A stretch of DNA of 64,000 nucleotides from Prorocentrum cordatum. Taxonomy: Eukaryota > Sar > Dinophyceae > Prorocentrales > Prorocentraceae. The stretch spans positions 1-64,000 of the forward strand of contig CAUYUJ010018874.1 in the NCBI GenBank assembly GCA_963575745.1. The letters run 5' to 3'. The notes under the pieces were generated by a model that ran no database searches, was not told the DNA's origin, and saw nothing but the letters and a program-made list of their open reading frames with translations. A program made the position numbers and the translations under genes. This document shows, piece by piece, positions 21,189 through 32,839 of the stretch (position 1 is its first letter; each line of letters starts with the position of its first letter).

Positions 21189-22150
21189 TCTAAGAGGGCA
21201 AGGCCAGGAATACCTACCTGCATAGGCACTCACCTGCGGTGGCTATCAATCCCCCCCGCATCTCCACACTCACATAAAGATCATCTTTCCTCTCATGTTA
21301 TACCGTGGCTGTAGCATAGCATAGCATACCATAGCAAGCGTGGCTTGATCCAGGAGTGCGCCTGGGAGCAAGCGCTTAGCAAAGAGGCGGCGACCGCGCG
21401 CGTGTGCACTTTGTCGTATTTTTTGCAATGGAATATGATCATGGGCACATTCGCCGTGCGCTCAAAAGTTGTTGGTGGCGCCCCGATTTACAAGAATGTT
21501 GCAACACCCATTGGTTTTTCAATGATTCTGGATGCACGCGGAGGGCGATCCTGCGCAATTGTGGTATGAGAAAATCATATGTTCTCATATGTTTTGCTGA
21601 TATCGCTTCTGAAAAAAAATTGAAAACACATTGTGTTTCAAAGGATTTCGCCATGATCGCGCGGCCGCCGCGCGCGCGTGCACTCTGTCGTATTTTTTGC
21701 AATGGATTATTGACATGGGCACATCTTGCAAGAGCAACATGTTGAGTGTATATTGTTTTTTTTTACAATGGAAAGTGCACATCAGAAACAAAGAATGATC
21801 AGGATATAGTATTTTTTGCATAGGATGGAGCATGTTGAAAGGCAGAAGGTTAAGTTTATAGTATTTTTTGCAATGTAGAATTCCGGTTTACCTTCCGGTT
21901 CGCGAACCACGGCCGGGCACTTTGTATTGTAAACAAGAATGTTTTCTGATCGCATGATCAGGATATAGTAGTTTTTTTGCAATGGAAAGGCCGGGTTGCG
22001 ACCGGGGCCGGGCACTATGTATTGTACAAAATATGGTTTTCTGATCGCATGATCAGGAAATAATATGTTTTTACATAGGATGGAGGGCGGTTTGCATAGC
22101 GGCCGGTTTTGAAGGATTTAGGGTTTAATAATTATCAGGATTAGAGATTT
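21189..22150 (+). repeat. Type-2 composite unit T1
   Basis: It shares ACCTGCGGTGGC and AAAGATCATCT with type 1 but has CCCCCCGCATCTCCAC and a CATAGCATAGCATACCATAG run in place of (GAC)n. Its subrepeats use GTGCACTTTGTCGTATTTTT and TCTGATCGCATGATCAGGA. It ends with the same TTTAATAATTAT tail. Confidence 0.8.
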
Positions 22151-22235
22151 AGGGTTAGGGTTCTGGGTTTGGTTTAGGGTTAGGGTTTTAGGGTTTGGGG
22201 TTCGGGCTAGGATTTAGGTTGTAGGGTTGGGGTCC

Positions 22236-22910
22236 ACTAGCCCAAACTTGCAGCCCACTTGACCGTGTCCCACCCACCCATGACCCAAGACATATTGATC
22301 TCGATGCGGTATCAACGCGCGACTCGCAAAACGACGACGAGGACAACACCGATGACGACGACGTTGGTATTGTTTTCAAAACGACGACGACGCGGCCGCG
22401 CAAAGACACCTGGGACGCGGCTGCAACGGCGATGCGGCCCGCGCGCGTGACGACGCGATTTGAAGAACCACGCTTTTTGACGCGAGCCCCTGCGCGATGC
22501 AGGGGCGCCGCCCAGCGGCGGAGAGGTTGCACGCAAGATCCGCGTTTATTGACGCGAGTCCCTGTGCGCCGCAGGGCCCCCCGCGGTCGCCGCGGGCGCA
22601 CCGCCCAGCTGGCCCGCGGCCGCCTGCGCCGCCGAAGGGTCGGCGCGCCACCCCGCGTCCGCCGGGCCGCCCTCCCGCGAGCTCGCAGAGGGGGGGCCGC
22701 AGCGCCCGCGGCCGCCTCGCCCGCCGCGGGGGCGCCCGGCGCCATTCCTGGCGCTCCGAGGCCAAGGATCTGCGCGAGGGGCGCGCCCTGGGATTTGCAG
22801 ATCCTCCCGGAACGCCATTCCTGGCGCTCCGAAGGCAAGGATCTGCGTGAGGGGTGCGCCAAAATGGGGGGGGCGGCCGAAGGGGGGACTTAAGGGCGGC
22901 GGAAAGGGGT
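22236..22910. other. GC-rich stretch with internal duplications, no gene supported
   Basis: ACGACGACG runs give way to two related ~75-bp pieces (TTTTTGACGCGAGCCCCTG… and TTTATTGACGCGAGTCCCTG…). Later come two copies of CATTCCTGGCGCTCCGA…AAGGATCTGCG (22743 and 22815). Long open frames exist on both strands but mirror the composition. Confidence 0.5.
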
Positions 22911-22948
22911 TTCAGGATTAAAATCTTTATAGGCTCTTAGTTTTTAGG

Positions 22949-23122
22949 GTTAGCTCGTCGACGTCGACGTCGTATTCGTCGTCGTCGACGTCGCGGTTTG
23001 CGTCGTCGTCGTCGCGGGGGCGCGAGAATTCCCCGAGTTGTTCGGGGAGGGGCCACGGGGGCGCGATGTCCAGAACATTTGGGGAGTCTGGAGTGGAAAC
23101 TTCTTCGTCGTCGTCGTCGTTA
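22949..23122 (+). repeat. CGTCGT module 2
   Basis: It starts TTAGCTCGTCGACGTC. The hairpin is intact. AACATTTGGGGAG replaces AACATGCTGGGGAG. Confidence 0.85.
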
Positions 23123-23320
23123 GGGTTAGGGTTAGGGTTATGGGGGTCACGGTTAGGGTTCTGGATTAGGGTTCGTTTAGGGTTAGGTTTAGGGTTCGGG
23201 TTTAGGGTTTAGGGTTAGGGTTTGGGGCTAGGGTTTAGGGTCAGGGTTGGGTGGGGGGGGGGGGGGGGGGGTAGGTTTTAATGTTAGAGTTAGGTTTTGG
23301 GTTTAGGGTTAGGGCTAGGG
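23123..23320 (+). repeat. Telomere-like array with a long G run
   Basis: GGGTTA repeats, a GTCACGG insert also seen at 24474, 34224 and 37815, and a G run of about 20 near 23250. Confidence 0.85.
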
Positions 23321-23448
23321 TCTACCAGGCTTGGCCACGATTACACCTTGACCGCGAACACACCTGCGGTGGCCGTCACTCCCACCCGCAAGCCACCCCA
23401 CCATCAAGATCATCTCTCCCCTCGTTATAACCACGTCGAATACAACGT

Positions 23449-23479
<31 letters not shown>

Positions 23480-24122
23480 TGATGTGCGATCCAGCTGGCA
23501 CGCGAGTGCTCGAACGGGCGGGAAGAGTGGGGTCGGGCGGAAGAGATTCTGCACGCATGCGCAGCGAAGGTTATTTTTTTGAACAGGTGGATCGGCTCGC
23601 AACGGAAGGCACTTTGTATTGTAAAATAAAAGAGATTCTGCACGCATGCTCTAACGGACGGGACGGGTCGGCCAAGCAAAACGATCCGGACGGGTCGGGT
23701 CGGACGAAAGAGATTCTGCACGCGTGCACGCCAAATGCTATTTTTTGAATATACAGATCTGCTCGCAACGGGGACCGGGCACTTTGTATGGTAAAATACA
23801 AGATTCTGCACGCATGCGCAGCAAGTGTTTTTTTTGCAGTAGATGGAGCCGGTTTACATAAACCGGTCGCCACGGGGACCGGGCACTTTGCATCGTAAAA
23901 TACAAGAGGTTCTGCACGCATGCTCAGCAAATGCTTTTTTTGCAATAGATGGAGGAGGGTCGCAACGGGGGCCGGGCACTTTGTATTGTAAATGTATTGT
24001 AAAATACAAGTGATTCTGCACACATGCTCAGGACATGTTTTTTTTTGCAGTAGATGAGGCCGGATTGCATACGGGCCGGTTTTATGGTAATTAGGGTTTA
24101 ATAATGATAGGATTAGAAATTT
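23321..24122 (+). repeat. Composite unit U2
   Basis: Six subrepeats, the most in any single unit. The tail reads AATAATGATAGG. Confidence 0.9.
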
Positions 24123-24270
24123 AGTGTTCGGGTTAGGGATTAGGGTTAGGGTTTAGGGTTAGGGTTTAGGGTTAGGGTTTAGGGTTAGGGTTCTGGGTTA
24201 GGTTTATGGTTAGGGTTTGGGGTTTAGGGTTCGGGTTGGGATTTAGGCTTTGGGGTTTTAGGGTTTAGGG
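24123..24270 (+). repeat. Telomere-like array
   Basis: One of the purest TTAGGG/TTTAGGG alternations in the window. Confidence 0.9.
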
Positions 24271-24450
24271 TTAGCTCGTCGTCGTCGACGTCGTATTCGT
24301 CGTCGTCGTCGACGTCGCGGTCGGCGTCGTCGTCGTCGCGGGTGCGCGAGAATTCCCCGAGTTGTTCGGGAAGGGGCCTCGGGGTCGCGATGTCCAGAAC
24401 ATGCTGGGGAGTCTGGAGTGGAAACTTCGTCGTTGTCGTCGTCATCGTTA
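24271..24450 (+). repeat. CGTCGT module 3
   Basis: Hairpin loop and stem conserved. It is bordered by telomere-like arrays on both sides. Confidence 0.85.
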
Positions 24451-24504
24451 GGGTTAGGGTTAGGGTTAGGGGGTCACGGTTAGGGTTCTGGATTGGGGTT
24501 CGGT

Positions 24505-24535
<31 letters not shown>

Positions 24536-24536
<1 letters not shown>

Positions 24537-24666
24537 CTTCTAGGCGTGGCCGCGAGTACCCCGCGACCGCGAACCCACCTGCGGCGGCCGTCACTCCCAC
24601 CCGCAAGCCACCCCACCATAAAGATCATCTCTCCCCTCGTTATAACCACATCGAATACAGCGTCGA

Positions 24667-24697
<31 letters not shown>

Positions 24698-25250
24698 TGG
24701 TGTGCGATCCAGTTGGCCAGTTGGCACGCGAGTGCTCGAACGGGCGGGAAGAGTGGGGTCGGGCGGAAGAGATTCTGCACGCATGCGCAGCGAAGGTTAT
24801 TTTTTTGAACAGGTGGATCGGCTCGCAACGGAAGGCACTTTGTATTGTAAAATTAAAGAAATTCTGCACGCATGCTCAGCAAATGCTGTTTTTTTGCAAT
24901 AGATGGAGCCGGATTGCATAACGGAGGCGCACGTTGTATTGTAAAATGCATGAGATTCTGCGCGCATGCTCAGGAAATGCTATTTTATTGCAGTGGACGG
25001 GGCCGGGTCGCAACGGGGACTTGGCATTTTGCAATGTAAAATATATGAGATTCTGCACGCATGCGCAGAAAATGTTTTTTTGCAGTAGATGGAGGAGGGT
25101 CGCAACGTGGACTGGGCACTTTGTAGTGTAAAATACAGGAGATTCTGCACGCATGCTCAGGACATGTTATTTTTGCATTAGATGAAACCGGTTTGCATAC
25201 GGGCTTGTTTTATGTTAATTAAGGCTTAATAATTTTATGATTAGAAATTT
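24536..25250 (+). repeat. Composite unit U3
   Basis: Five subrepeats. The left end is TCTTCTAGG. CCAGTTGG is duplicated before the first subrepeat. Confidence 0.9.
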
Positions 25251-25407
25251 AATGTTTAGGGTGAGGGTTAGGGTTTAGGGTCAGAGTCGGGGGGGGGGGT
25301 AGGTTTTAATGTTAGAGTTAGGTTTAGGGTTAGGGTTTTGGGTTTAGGGTTAGGGTTTTGGGATTAGGGTTAGGGTTTTGTGTTCGGGTTAGGGATTAGG
25401 GCTAGGG
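25251..25407 (+). repeat. Telomere-like array
   Basis: GGGTTAGGG units with a G9 run and several GGGTTTTGGG variants. Confidence 0.85.
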
Positions 25408-26220
25408 TCTAACAGGCTTGGCCACGAGTACAACTTGGCCACGAACTCACCTGCGGTGGCCGTCAATCCCACCCGCAAGCCACCCCGCCATAAAGATCAT
25501 CTCTCCTCTCCTTGTGACAACATCGGTTCAGACGACGACGACGGCAACGACGACGACGGCGACGAGGACGACCGCGCCATAGCACAGTGGCGGGGGCGCC
25601 ACCCCACCATAAAGATCACGTCTCCCCTCGTGAGAACCGCATCGAATACAGCGTCGACGACGACGACGACGACGGCGACGACGGATGTGCGATCCAGTTG
25701 GCACGCGAGTGCGGTAACGGGCGGGACGAGTCGGGTCGCGCGGAAGAGATTCTGCACGCATGCGCAGGAAACGCGAGTCGGTAGAATCGGTGGGTCGGGT
25801 CGCAACGGAAGGCACTTTGCATTGTAAAATACATGATTCTGCACGTGTGCGCAGGAAGTTTTTTTGCAGTAAATGGAACGGGTTTACATAAGAGGGGCGC
25901 ACTTTGTGTTGAAAAAATATGTGATTCTGCATGCATGCGCAGGACATGCTAGTTTTTGCATATGATGGAGGCGGATCGCGACGGGGACTGGGCACTTTGT
26001 GCTGTGAAAAATATGAAATTCTGCACGCGCGCGCAGGAAATGTTATTTTTTGCATATGACGGAAGCGGATCGCGACGGGGACTGGGCATTTTGTGATGTA
26101 GAAAATAAGAGATTCTGCACGCATGCGCAGGACATGTTATTTTGCAGTAGATGGAGCGGGTTTGCATGGTGACCGCTTTTAGGTTGTTTAGGGTTTAATA
26201 ATTATAGGATTAAGAATTTA
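25408..26220 (+). repeat. Composite unit U4 with duplicated box
   Basis: The box occurs twice (25446 and a shortened copy at 25597), each followed by its own (GAC)n run. Five subrepeats follow. Confidence 0.9.
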
Positions 26221-26256
26221 GGGTTAGGGATTAGGGATTAGGGTTTAGGGTTAGGG

Positions 26257-26960
26257 TCTACCAGGCCTGGCCACGATTACACCTTGACCGCGAACCCACC
26301 TGCGGTGGCCGTCGCTCCCACCCGCAAGCCACCCCACCATAAAGATCATCTCTCCCCTCGTTATAACCACATCGAATACAACGTCGACGCCGACGACGAC
26401 GACGGCGACGACTGGTGCACGACTGATGACAAATGATGAGGCGGAGATGAGTGGGGAGGTAGACAGACAGACAATCGAGACACACCCGAGAGAACTGTTA
26501 AACTTCAACACCCGCGTGCCCCATACAAGCGAAACGGTTCGGGCAGACGGCCCCTAACGAGCGCGACGGATCGGGTCGGGCGTTGGCACGCGAGTGCCCT
26601 AACGGACGGGACGGGTCGGGCAGGCAAAACGGACAGGACGGGTCGGGTCGGGCGAAAGAGATTCTGCACGCATGCTCAGCAAGTGCTATTTTTTTGCAGT
26701 AGATGGACCCGGGTCGCAACGGGGGCCGGGCACTTTGTAATGTAAATTAGAAGAGATTCTGCACGCATGCTCAGCAAATGCTGTTTTTTTGCAGTAGATG
26801 GACCCGGGTCGCAACGGGGGCCAGGCACTTTGTAATGTAAATTACAAGAGCTTCTGCACGCATGCTCAGGACATGTTTTTTTCTGCAGTAGATGAGGCCG
26901 GGTTGCATGGTGGCCAGTTTTATGGTAATTAGGGTTTAATAATTATAGGATTAGAAATTT
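26257..26960 (+). repeat. Composite unit U5 with inserted leader-module fragment
   Basis: After (GAC)n the usual GTGCGATCCAG is replaced at about 26420-26545 by a piece of the leader module found upstream of the 268-aa gene. Three subrepeats follow. Confidence 0.85.
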
Positions 26961-27061
26961 AGGGTTAGGGTCTAGGGTTAGGGTTTAGGGTTAGGGTTCT
27001 GGGTTAGGGTTAGGGTTTAGGGTTCAGGGTTCGGGTTAGGATTTAGGTTTTAGGGTTAGGG
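26961..27061 (+). repeat. Telomere-like array
   Basis: About 100 bp of TTAGGG/TTTAGGG joining U5 and U6. Confidence 0.85.
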
Positions 27062-27192
27062 TCTACTAGGCGTGGCCACGAGGACACCGGGACCGCGAAC
27101 CCACCTGCGGTGGCCGTCAGTCCCACCCGCAAGCCACCCCACCATAAAGATCATCTCTCCCCTCGTTATAACCACATCGAATACAGCGTCGA

Positions 27193-27223
<31 letters not shown>

Positions 27224-27485
27224 TGATGTGCGATCCAGTGGGCACGCGAGTGCTCTAACGGGCGGGAAGAGTCGGGTCGGGCGTACAGGAGATTCTGCAC
27301 GCATGCTCAGCAAATGCTATTTTTGGCAGTAGATGGAGCGGGGTCGCAACGGGGACTGGGCACTTTGTATTGAACAGTGCTTGAGATTTTGCACGCATGC
27401 TCAGCAAATGCTGTTTTTTGCAGTGGATGGAGCGGGTTTACATAATTGGTTGCAGCGGGGGCTGGGCACTGTGTAGTGTAAAAAT
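27062..27485 (+). repeat. Composite unit U6, truncated
   Basis: Two subrepeats, then cut by the 79-bp tandem array. It lacks the TTTAATAATTAT tail. Confidence 0.85.
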
Positions 27486-27499
27486 TAGCATGGCGAAAG

Positions 27500-27981
27500 A
27501 CCCAACCATGTGAAGTTGTGGGTATCGCATTCGGGGGAGCCCCGTATGGGGGGGCCACGAAGCGCTGTACTGGGTGGGGGGGGGCGCATGCGAACTGCGC
27601 CACTGGGGCCTTCGGTGGAGCTCCCTATGGGGCCACGAAACGCTGTACTGGGTGGTGGGGGGGGGCGCATGCGAACTGCGCCAGTGAGACCTTCGGTGGA
27701 GCTCCCTATGGGGCCACGAAACGCTGCCCTGGGCGGGGGGGGCGCATGCGAAGTGCGCCACTGGGACTTTCGGGGGAGCTACCCATGGGGCCACGAAACG
27801 CTGCCCTGGGTGGGGGGGACGCATGCGAACTGCGCCACTGGGGCCTTCGGTGGAGCTCCCTATGGTGCCACGAAGCGCAGACTGGGTGAGGGAGGGAACC
27901 GCATGCGGGCTGTGCCACTTGGACTTTCGGTGGAGCTCCCTATGGGGCTACGAAACGCTGCCCTGGGTGGGGGGACCTGGG
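27500..27981 (+). repeat. Six-copy ~79-bp tandem array
   Basis: Units of GCATGCGAACTGCGCCACTG, a CTTCGGTGGAGCTCCC core, then GGGGCCACGAAACGCTG and a GGGTGGGGGG run of variable length. It interrupts the composite repeats between U6 and U7. Frames across it are open in two phases, but length changes in the G run shift phase between units, so coding is unlikely. Confidence 0.85.
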
Positions 27982-28112
27982 TCTACTAGGCGTGGCCACG
28001 AGTACACCGTGACTGCGAACCCACCTGCGGTGGCCGTCACTCCCACCCGCACGCCGCCCCACCATAAAGATCATCTCTCCCCTCGTTAGAACCGCATCGA
28101 ATACAGCGTCGA

Positions 28113-28145
<33 letters not shown>

Positions 28146-28690
28146 ATGTGCGATCCAGTTGGCGCGCGAGTGCTGTAACGGGCGGGGCGAGTCGGGTCGG
28201 GCGGGAGAGGTGCTGCACGCATGCGCAGGAAACGCTAGTCTGTGGAATAGGTGGATCGGGTCGCAACGGAAGGCACTTTGCATTGTAAAATACATGAGAT
28301 TCTGCACGCATGCGCAGGAAGTGTGGTTTTTTTGCAGTAGATGGAGCGGGTTTACATAAAAGGGGCGCACGTTGTATGGTAAAAATACGAGATTCTGCAC
28401 GCATGCGCAGGAAATGTTATTTGTTGCAGTACATGGGGCCGGGTCGCGACGGGGACTGGGTATTTTGTGTTGTAAAAATAAAGGGATTCTGCACGCATGC
28501 GCAGGACATGCTATTTTTTCCAGTAGAGGAGGCCGGATCGCGACGGGGGCTGGGCACTTTGTGCTGTAAAAAATAAGAGATTCTGCACGCATGCTGAGGA
28601 AATGCTATTTTTTACAATAGATGGAGCCGGGTTGCATACGGGCAGTTTTTATTGTAATTCGGGTTTAATAATAATACGATTAAGAATTAT
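27982..28690 (+). repeat. Composite unit U7
   Basis: Five subrepeats. It starts directly at the end of the 79-bp array without a telomere-like stretch. Confidence 0.9.
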
Positions 28691-28705
28691 GGTTTAGGGT
28701 TAGGG

Positions 28706-28820
28706 TCTACCAGGCTTGGCCACGATTACACCTTGACCGCGAACCCACCTGCGGTGGCCGTCACTCCCGCCCGCAAGCCACCCCACCATAAAGATCATCT
28801 CTCCCCTCGTGATAACCACG
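28706..28820 (+). repeat. Composite unit U8, box only
   Basis: Stops inside the sequence after the box (CTCGTGATAACCACG), where unrelated DNA begins. Confidence 0.85.
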
Positions 28821-29084
28821 GGTGGCGGGATAGGCCGAAGGCCACCAAGAATTTGCGAAACATCCGCTTCGCATAGAGCGGCGTGGCAGACTAGCAACAG
28901 GCCGCCATAGGCACAGCCACGAAAAAGAGGAGATGGATGCAGAGAGCGTCGCCGTCGTCGTCCTCGCTGGGCACGTGCATGTACACGTGGATAGACGATG
29001 GATCGTCATCGTCGTCGTCATCTTCGTCTGGCCAGGAGTGTGGAGATAGAGAAAGAGCCAATGGCGACCGCCCGCTTCAAACAC
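28821..29084. other. Unassigned stretch
   Basis: Mixed-composition DNA with short GTCGTC and CATCGTCATC runs. No gene or repeat copy was recognised. Confidence 0.4.
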
Positions 29085-29730
29085 GCGTCGCTGAATAGCG
29101 ACAAAAGCATGGTGCCCATCCCCGCTGGCAGGACGTTGCTCGGCGGGAAGCAAGCTCCATAGAAGCTACCCGATGCCGCAAGAGACCAAGCCAAGAGAAA
29201 GGGGTAGAGAGCAAACGATGAATGGGTCGATGTATGCATCCATGGATGCATAGATGCAGGCGTGGCTGTATAGATGGATGCATACATGGATGCAGAGATG
29301 GATGCATAGATGTATGCTTTGTTGTGAGCATGGAGTCGACAATTGAACCACGAACTGATTCCGAGGATGCATACATGAGAGGGTGTGGACATAGAGAACA
29401 TGGCAACTCGCGACTGCCTGCTTCAAACACGCGTCGCTGGATAGCGACTAAAACATGGCGCCCATCCCCGCTGGCGTGCCGTTGCTCGGCGGGAACCAGG
29501 CTCCATAGTCTCTACCCCATGCCGCAAGAGACCAAGCCAGGGAGCAGAGCGAACGATGAATGGGTGGATGTTGCATCCATGGATGCACAGATGCACGCGT
29601 GGATGTATAGATGGATGCATGGATGGATACAGAGATGGATGCATAGATGTATGCATGGATTTAATCATCGATTACACAACGGAAATGGAAGCACGAACTG
29701 AATCCGAGGATGCATACTTAGGTAGCCACA
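29085..29730 (-). repeat. Duplicated ~325-bp segment rich in GGATGCATAGATG
   Basis: Copies at about 29085-29405 and 29410-29730 share CTTCAAACACGCGTCGCTG, CCCATCCCCGCTGGC, CCGCAAGAGACCAAGCC and an ATGGATGCATAGATG run. In reverse orientation it resembles the triplicated segment at 44.06-45.23 kb (CATCGTTTGCTCTC, CTCTTGGCTTGG). Confidence 0.8.
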
Positions 29731-29901
29731 TCGATGCATACGTAGATGCATAGATGAGTACATGATTGGAGTGATGCAACCAATGATGCATAGACGATTC
29801 TATAGATCACCTGATGTATGATAAGCTGCTGAACAACATTAACGAATGGACGTTAGAGTGGAGAAGGGAGACGAAGGCTGGGATACCATGCCTGGGGCCA
29901 C

Positions 29902-30708
29902 TCACTGTCCCCGAACCAACGGGGGGCCCTGCGGAACAGCCTCGTGGATATCATTGACGGCTGCCTGCGAGATAGTGCCGTGAAGCCGATCGCAAATGTT
30001 CCTCAGCGTGTCCCTCTGGTCAGCGTCGGGCCTCGCAATAGCCCCCCCGTCAACGTGATCTTCGTTGTAGTGGTGCGTCCGGACATAGGACGCGAAATCG
30101 AAGATGCCGTCGAACAGAGCAGCGGGGACCACGGCCTGCAAATGCTGGACCTGATAGTCCTCATCGACCTCGGTGAGGACACGAGCCTGTAGCAGAAGCA
30201 TCATGAAGCCGTGCATCGAAGGGATGTGATCGGCAACGTGAGACATGTCCCTAGGGTGAACAAACCGGAGCTCGTTCAACCACACGCGCTCGATGCTGCA
30301 GTCGGACGGGATGATGGCATAGGTGTCCGGGGAGATCGCGGGGACACGCACGTGTAGATCGGATATCCGATCACGGTGAATGTCTTCGCTGTAGTACGCG
30401 AGCACCTCAACAACCGCATAGTGCAGATGCAGCATTGAGTAGATAGACATGTACCCAAGATGATGGTATGCACGAGCGCCAGAATAGCTCGTCAAGAAAT
30501 TGTGCGGTGTCCCATAGCAGTGGTAAACGTCCATGACATCATGGTGGTGGGTACTCACGTACATTATAATACCCCACGCATGCCAGGCCTCTGTAGGCAC
30601 TTCGATAGGCTCGTGCCGATCGGCGACCCTCGTCAGGAGAGAGTAAAAATAGGCCAGCCAGGCCGTGGGCTGCGGCAAGAACAGCGTGATCGTGTGGTAG
30701 TTGGCCAT
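29902..30708 (-). CDS. 268-aa protein of unknown function, family member 1
   Basis: It starts at the first ATG (MANYHTITLFLPQPTAW) and stops at TGA. The frame is also open upstream through ITDPRPSNSIGRQR. The sequence is rich in His, Tyr and Asp (STHHHDVMDVYHCYGTP, ARAYHHLGYMSIYSMLHLHY, DFASYVRTHHYNEDHVDG), without a recognised domain, signal peptide or clear membrane helix. It is about 91% identical to the copy at 41.1 kb, and its last ~82 residues match the fragment at 43.8 kb. A leader module encoding a hydrophobic peptide lies just upstream in another frame, so the first exon or start may be elsewhere. The repeated occurrence and older conservation argue for a real protein; the function is not known. 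Confidence 0.6.
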   Translation of the reverse strand: MANYHTITLFLPQPTAWLAYFYSLLTRVADRHEPIEVPTEAWHAWGIIMYVSTHHHDVMDVYHCYGTPHNFLTSYSGARAYHHLGYMSIYSMLHLHYAVVEVLAYYSEDIHRDRISDLHVRVPAISPDTYAIIPSDCSIERVWLNELRFVHPRDMSHVADHIPSMHGFMMLLLQARVLTEVDEDYQVQHLQAVVPAALFDGIFDFASYVRTHHYNEDHVDGGAIARPDADQRDTLRNICDRLHGTISQAAVNDIHEAVPQGPPLVRGQ

Positions 30709-30714
30709 CCTTTG

Positions 30715-30945
30715 TCTTCCAATTGAATTGGAAGGACGAGGATCGGTTATGAGCACACGATAGCTCCTGCTGAACCAAAAATGGCTGAACGAACATCATA
30801 GGTTTGACCGCTCCCTCTGCCAGAACATGCGCACATAACAGCATTGACAAGAAGAACATACAATGACAAACGATGAGGCGGAGATGAGTGGGGAGGTAGA
30901 CAGACAGACAATCGAGACACACCCGAGAGAACTGTTAAACTTCAA
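30715..30945 (-). pseudogene. Leader module 1 upstream of the 268-aa gene
   Basis: Reads MFFLSMLLCAHVLAEGAVKP then MMFVQPFLVQQELSCAHN, resembling a secretory signal peptide with a small-residue cleavage site (VLA-EG). This frame differs from that of the 268-aa protein, and it stays open into that gene. It is either a separate short ORF or a first exon. Four other copies occur in the window. Confidence 0.45.
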
Positions 30946-31500
30946 CACCCGTGTGCCCCATACAAGCGAAACGGGTCGGGCAGACGGACCCTAACCAGCG
31001 CGTCGGATCGGGTCGGGCGTTGGCACGCGAGTACCCTAACGGACGGGACGGGTCGGGCAGGCAAAACGGACGGGACGGGTCGGGTCGGGCGAAAGAGTTT
31101 CTGCACGCATGCGCAGCAAATGCCATTTTCTGGAATAGATGGATCGGCTCGCAACGGGGGCCGGGCACTTTGTATTGTAAACTATTAGAGATTCTGCACG
31201 CGTGCGCAGCAAGTGCTATTTTTTGCAGTAGATGGAGCCAGTTTACATAACGGGGTCGCCCCGGGGACCGGGCACTTTGTATTGCAAAATGCAAGAGATT
31301 CTGCACGCATGCTCAGCAAATGCTATTTTTGCAGTGGATGGAGCCGGGTCGCAACGGGGACCGGGCACTTTGTAGTGTAAAATATAAGAGTTTCTGCACG
31401 CATGCGCAGCAAATGCTATGTTTTGCAATAGATGGTGCCGGTTTGCATAACGAGCGGTTTTGTAGCAGTCAGGGTTGAATAATTATAGGGTTAGAAATTT
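30946..31500 (+). repeat. Composite unit with leader-module start instead of the box
   Basis: After the leader module come CGGGTCGGGCAGACGG motifs and four subrepeats, ending in the usual TTGAATAATTATAGGG tail. Confidence 0.8.
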
Positions 31501-31555
31501 AGGGTTAGGGTTTAGGGTTAGGGTTCTGGGTTAGGTTTAGGGTTAGGGTTTAGGG

Positions 31556-31813
31556 TCTACCAGGCGTGGCCACGAGTACACCTGGACCGCGAACCCACCT
31601 GCGGTGGCCGTCATTCCCACCCGCAAGCCACCCCACCATAAAGATCATCTCTCCCCTCGTTATAACCACATCGAATACAACGTCGACGACGACGACGACG
31701 ACGGCGACGGCGACGACTGATGTGCGATCCAGTTGGCACGTGAGTGCTCTAACGGGCGGGAAGAGTCGGGCAGGCGGACACCAACGGACGGGACGGGTCG
31801 GGTCCGGCGGGAG
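31556..31813 (+). repeat. Composite unit U10, truncated by satellite
   Basis: Box and (GAC)n are present, no subrepeats. It passes into the 101-bp satellite at CCTACTTTTGGGGACCC. U15 (38494) is cut at the same point, so both descend from one rearranged copy. Confidence 0.85.
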
Positions 31814-32450
31814 GGGCCTACTTTTGGGGACCCATGATGTGCTATGCCATGCTGTAGTCCGGTGGCGGGATTGGCTTGGGATAGGAAGGCGTAAAAGACA
31901 ACGCGCACATAGGAGTCCCCACCTTTTGGGGAACCCATGCTGTGCCATGCCATGCTATAGCACAGTGGCGGGATAGGCATAGGGCAAGTAAAAGTAAAAG
32001 GCAACGCGCACATAGGGGCCCCCACTTTTTGGGGGCCCATGCTGTGCGCCCAGGGCAAGTAGGAGTACAAGGCAACGCGCGCATGAGGGTCCCCACTTTT
32101 GGGGGACCCGTGCTGTGCTATGCCATGCCGTAGCACAGTGGCGGGATAGGCCTAGAGCAAGTAGTTGTAAAAGACAACGCGCACATAGGGGTCCGCACTT
32201 TGTGGGGGCCCATGCTGTGCTATGCCATGCTATAGCACAGTGGCGGGATAGGCGTAGGGCAAGCAGAAGTAAAAGGCAACGCGCACATAGGGGTCCCCAC
32301 TTTTTGGGGACCCCGCGGTGCTATGCCTTGCTATAGCACAGTGGCGGGACAAGCCTAAGGCAAGCACAAGTAAAAGGCAACGCGCACATAGGGGTCCGCA
32401 CTTATGCCATGCTATAGAACAGACCCCCACCCCACCCACACCAGAACAAT
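31814..32450 (+). repeat. 101-bp palindromic satellite, cluster S1
   Basis: Six full or partial units spaced mostly 102-103 bp apart (one shortened to about 70). Each has an inverted pair GGGGTCCCC / GGGGACCC around a T-rich loop, then TGTGCTAT / ATAGCACA, then GTGGCGGGATAGGC and CAACGCGCACATAGG. Confidence 0.9.
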
Positions 32451-32839
32451 ATAAAGCCGGAGTATGGTATCCAATCATACGCGTGGACCCCGGACAAACC
32501 GCCGCGCGGCGCGGGGATGCCGCAGGGGAGCAACAGGATGAAAATAGACCGCACTAACGCCAGCGAAAGTGCAACCACTGTTGAGGACAGAGACGGGAGC
32601 ATAGCAGAGAGACCAAGTGAGGCAAATGTCTGCAATCGCGGAGAGCACGAATGAATAATAGACACAGAGCATACAACAATAGAACGTGCGAGAGCGCCAC
32701 ATCAAATATGCAAAGGATGCTCTATAGAACCAACTGCAGACGCATAGGCATAGAGATGAGCAGGCGAGGAGACGCACCTGAACAGACATGATAGCCTTGC
32801 GCAGCAGATGCAATAATAGAGCGCCCGCACGCAATCCTT
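32451..32839 (-). pseudogene. Gene remnant between satellite and leader module 2
   Basis: On the minus strand it follows leader module 2 and includes TGTCCGGGGTCCACGC, a motif also found (as GGGTCCACGC) at 35.70, 40.98 and 46.09 kb. No long consistent frame. It appears to be a diverged copy of the region linking the small genes to the satellite. Confidence 0.4.

Noticed and set aside
27510-27989. A 159-codon ORF across the 79-bp array
   Set aside because: Open in two plus frames at once, and the phase changes between units with the length of the G run.
29166-29700. Met/His/Ser-rich frames (…SMHPSLHPSMHPSIHP…)
   Set aside because: They reflect the GGATGCATAGATG repeat; the two copies do not share a frame with a plausible start.
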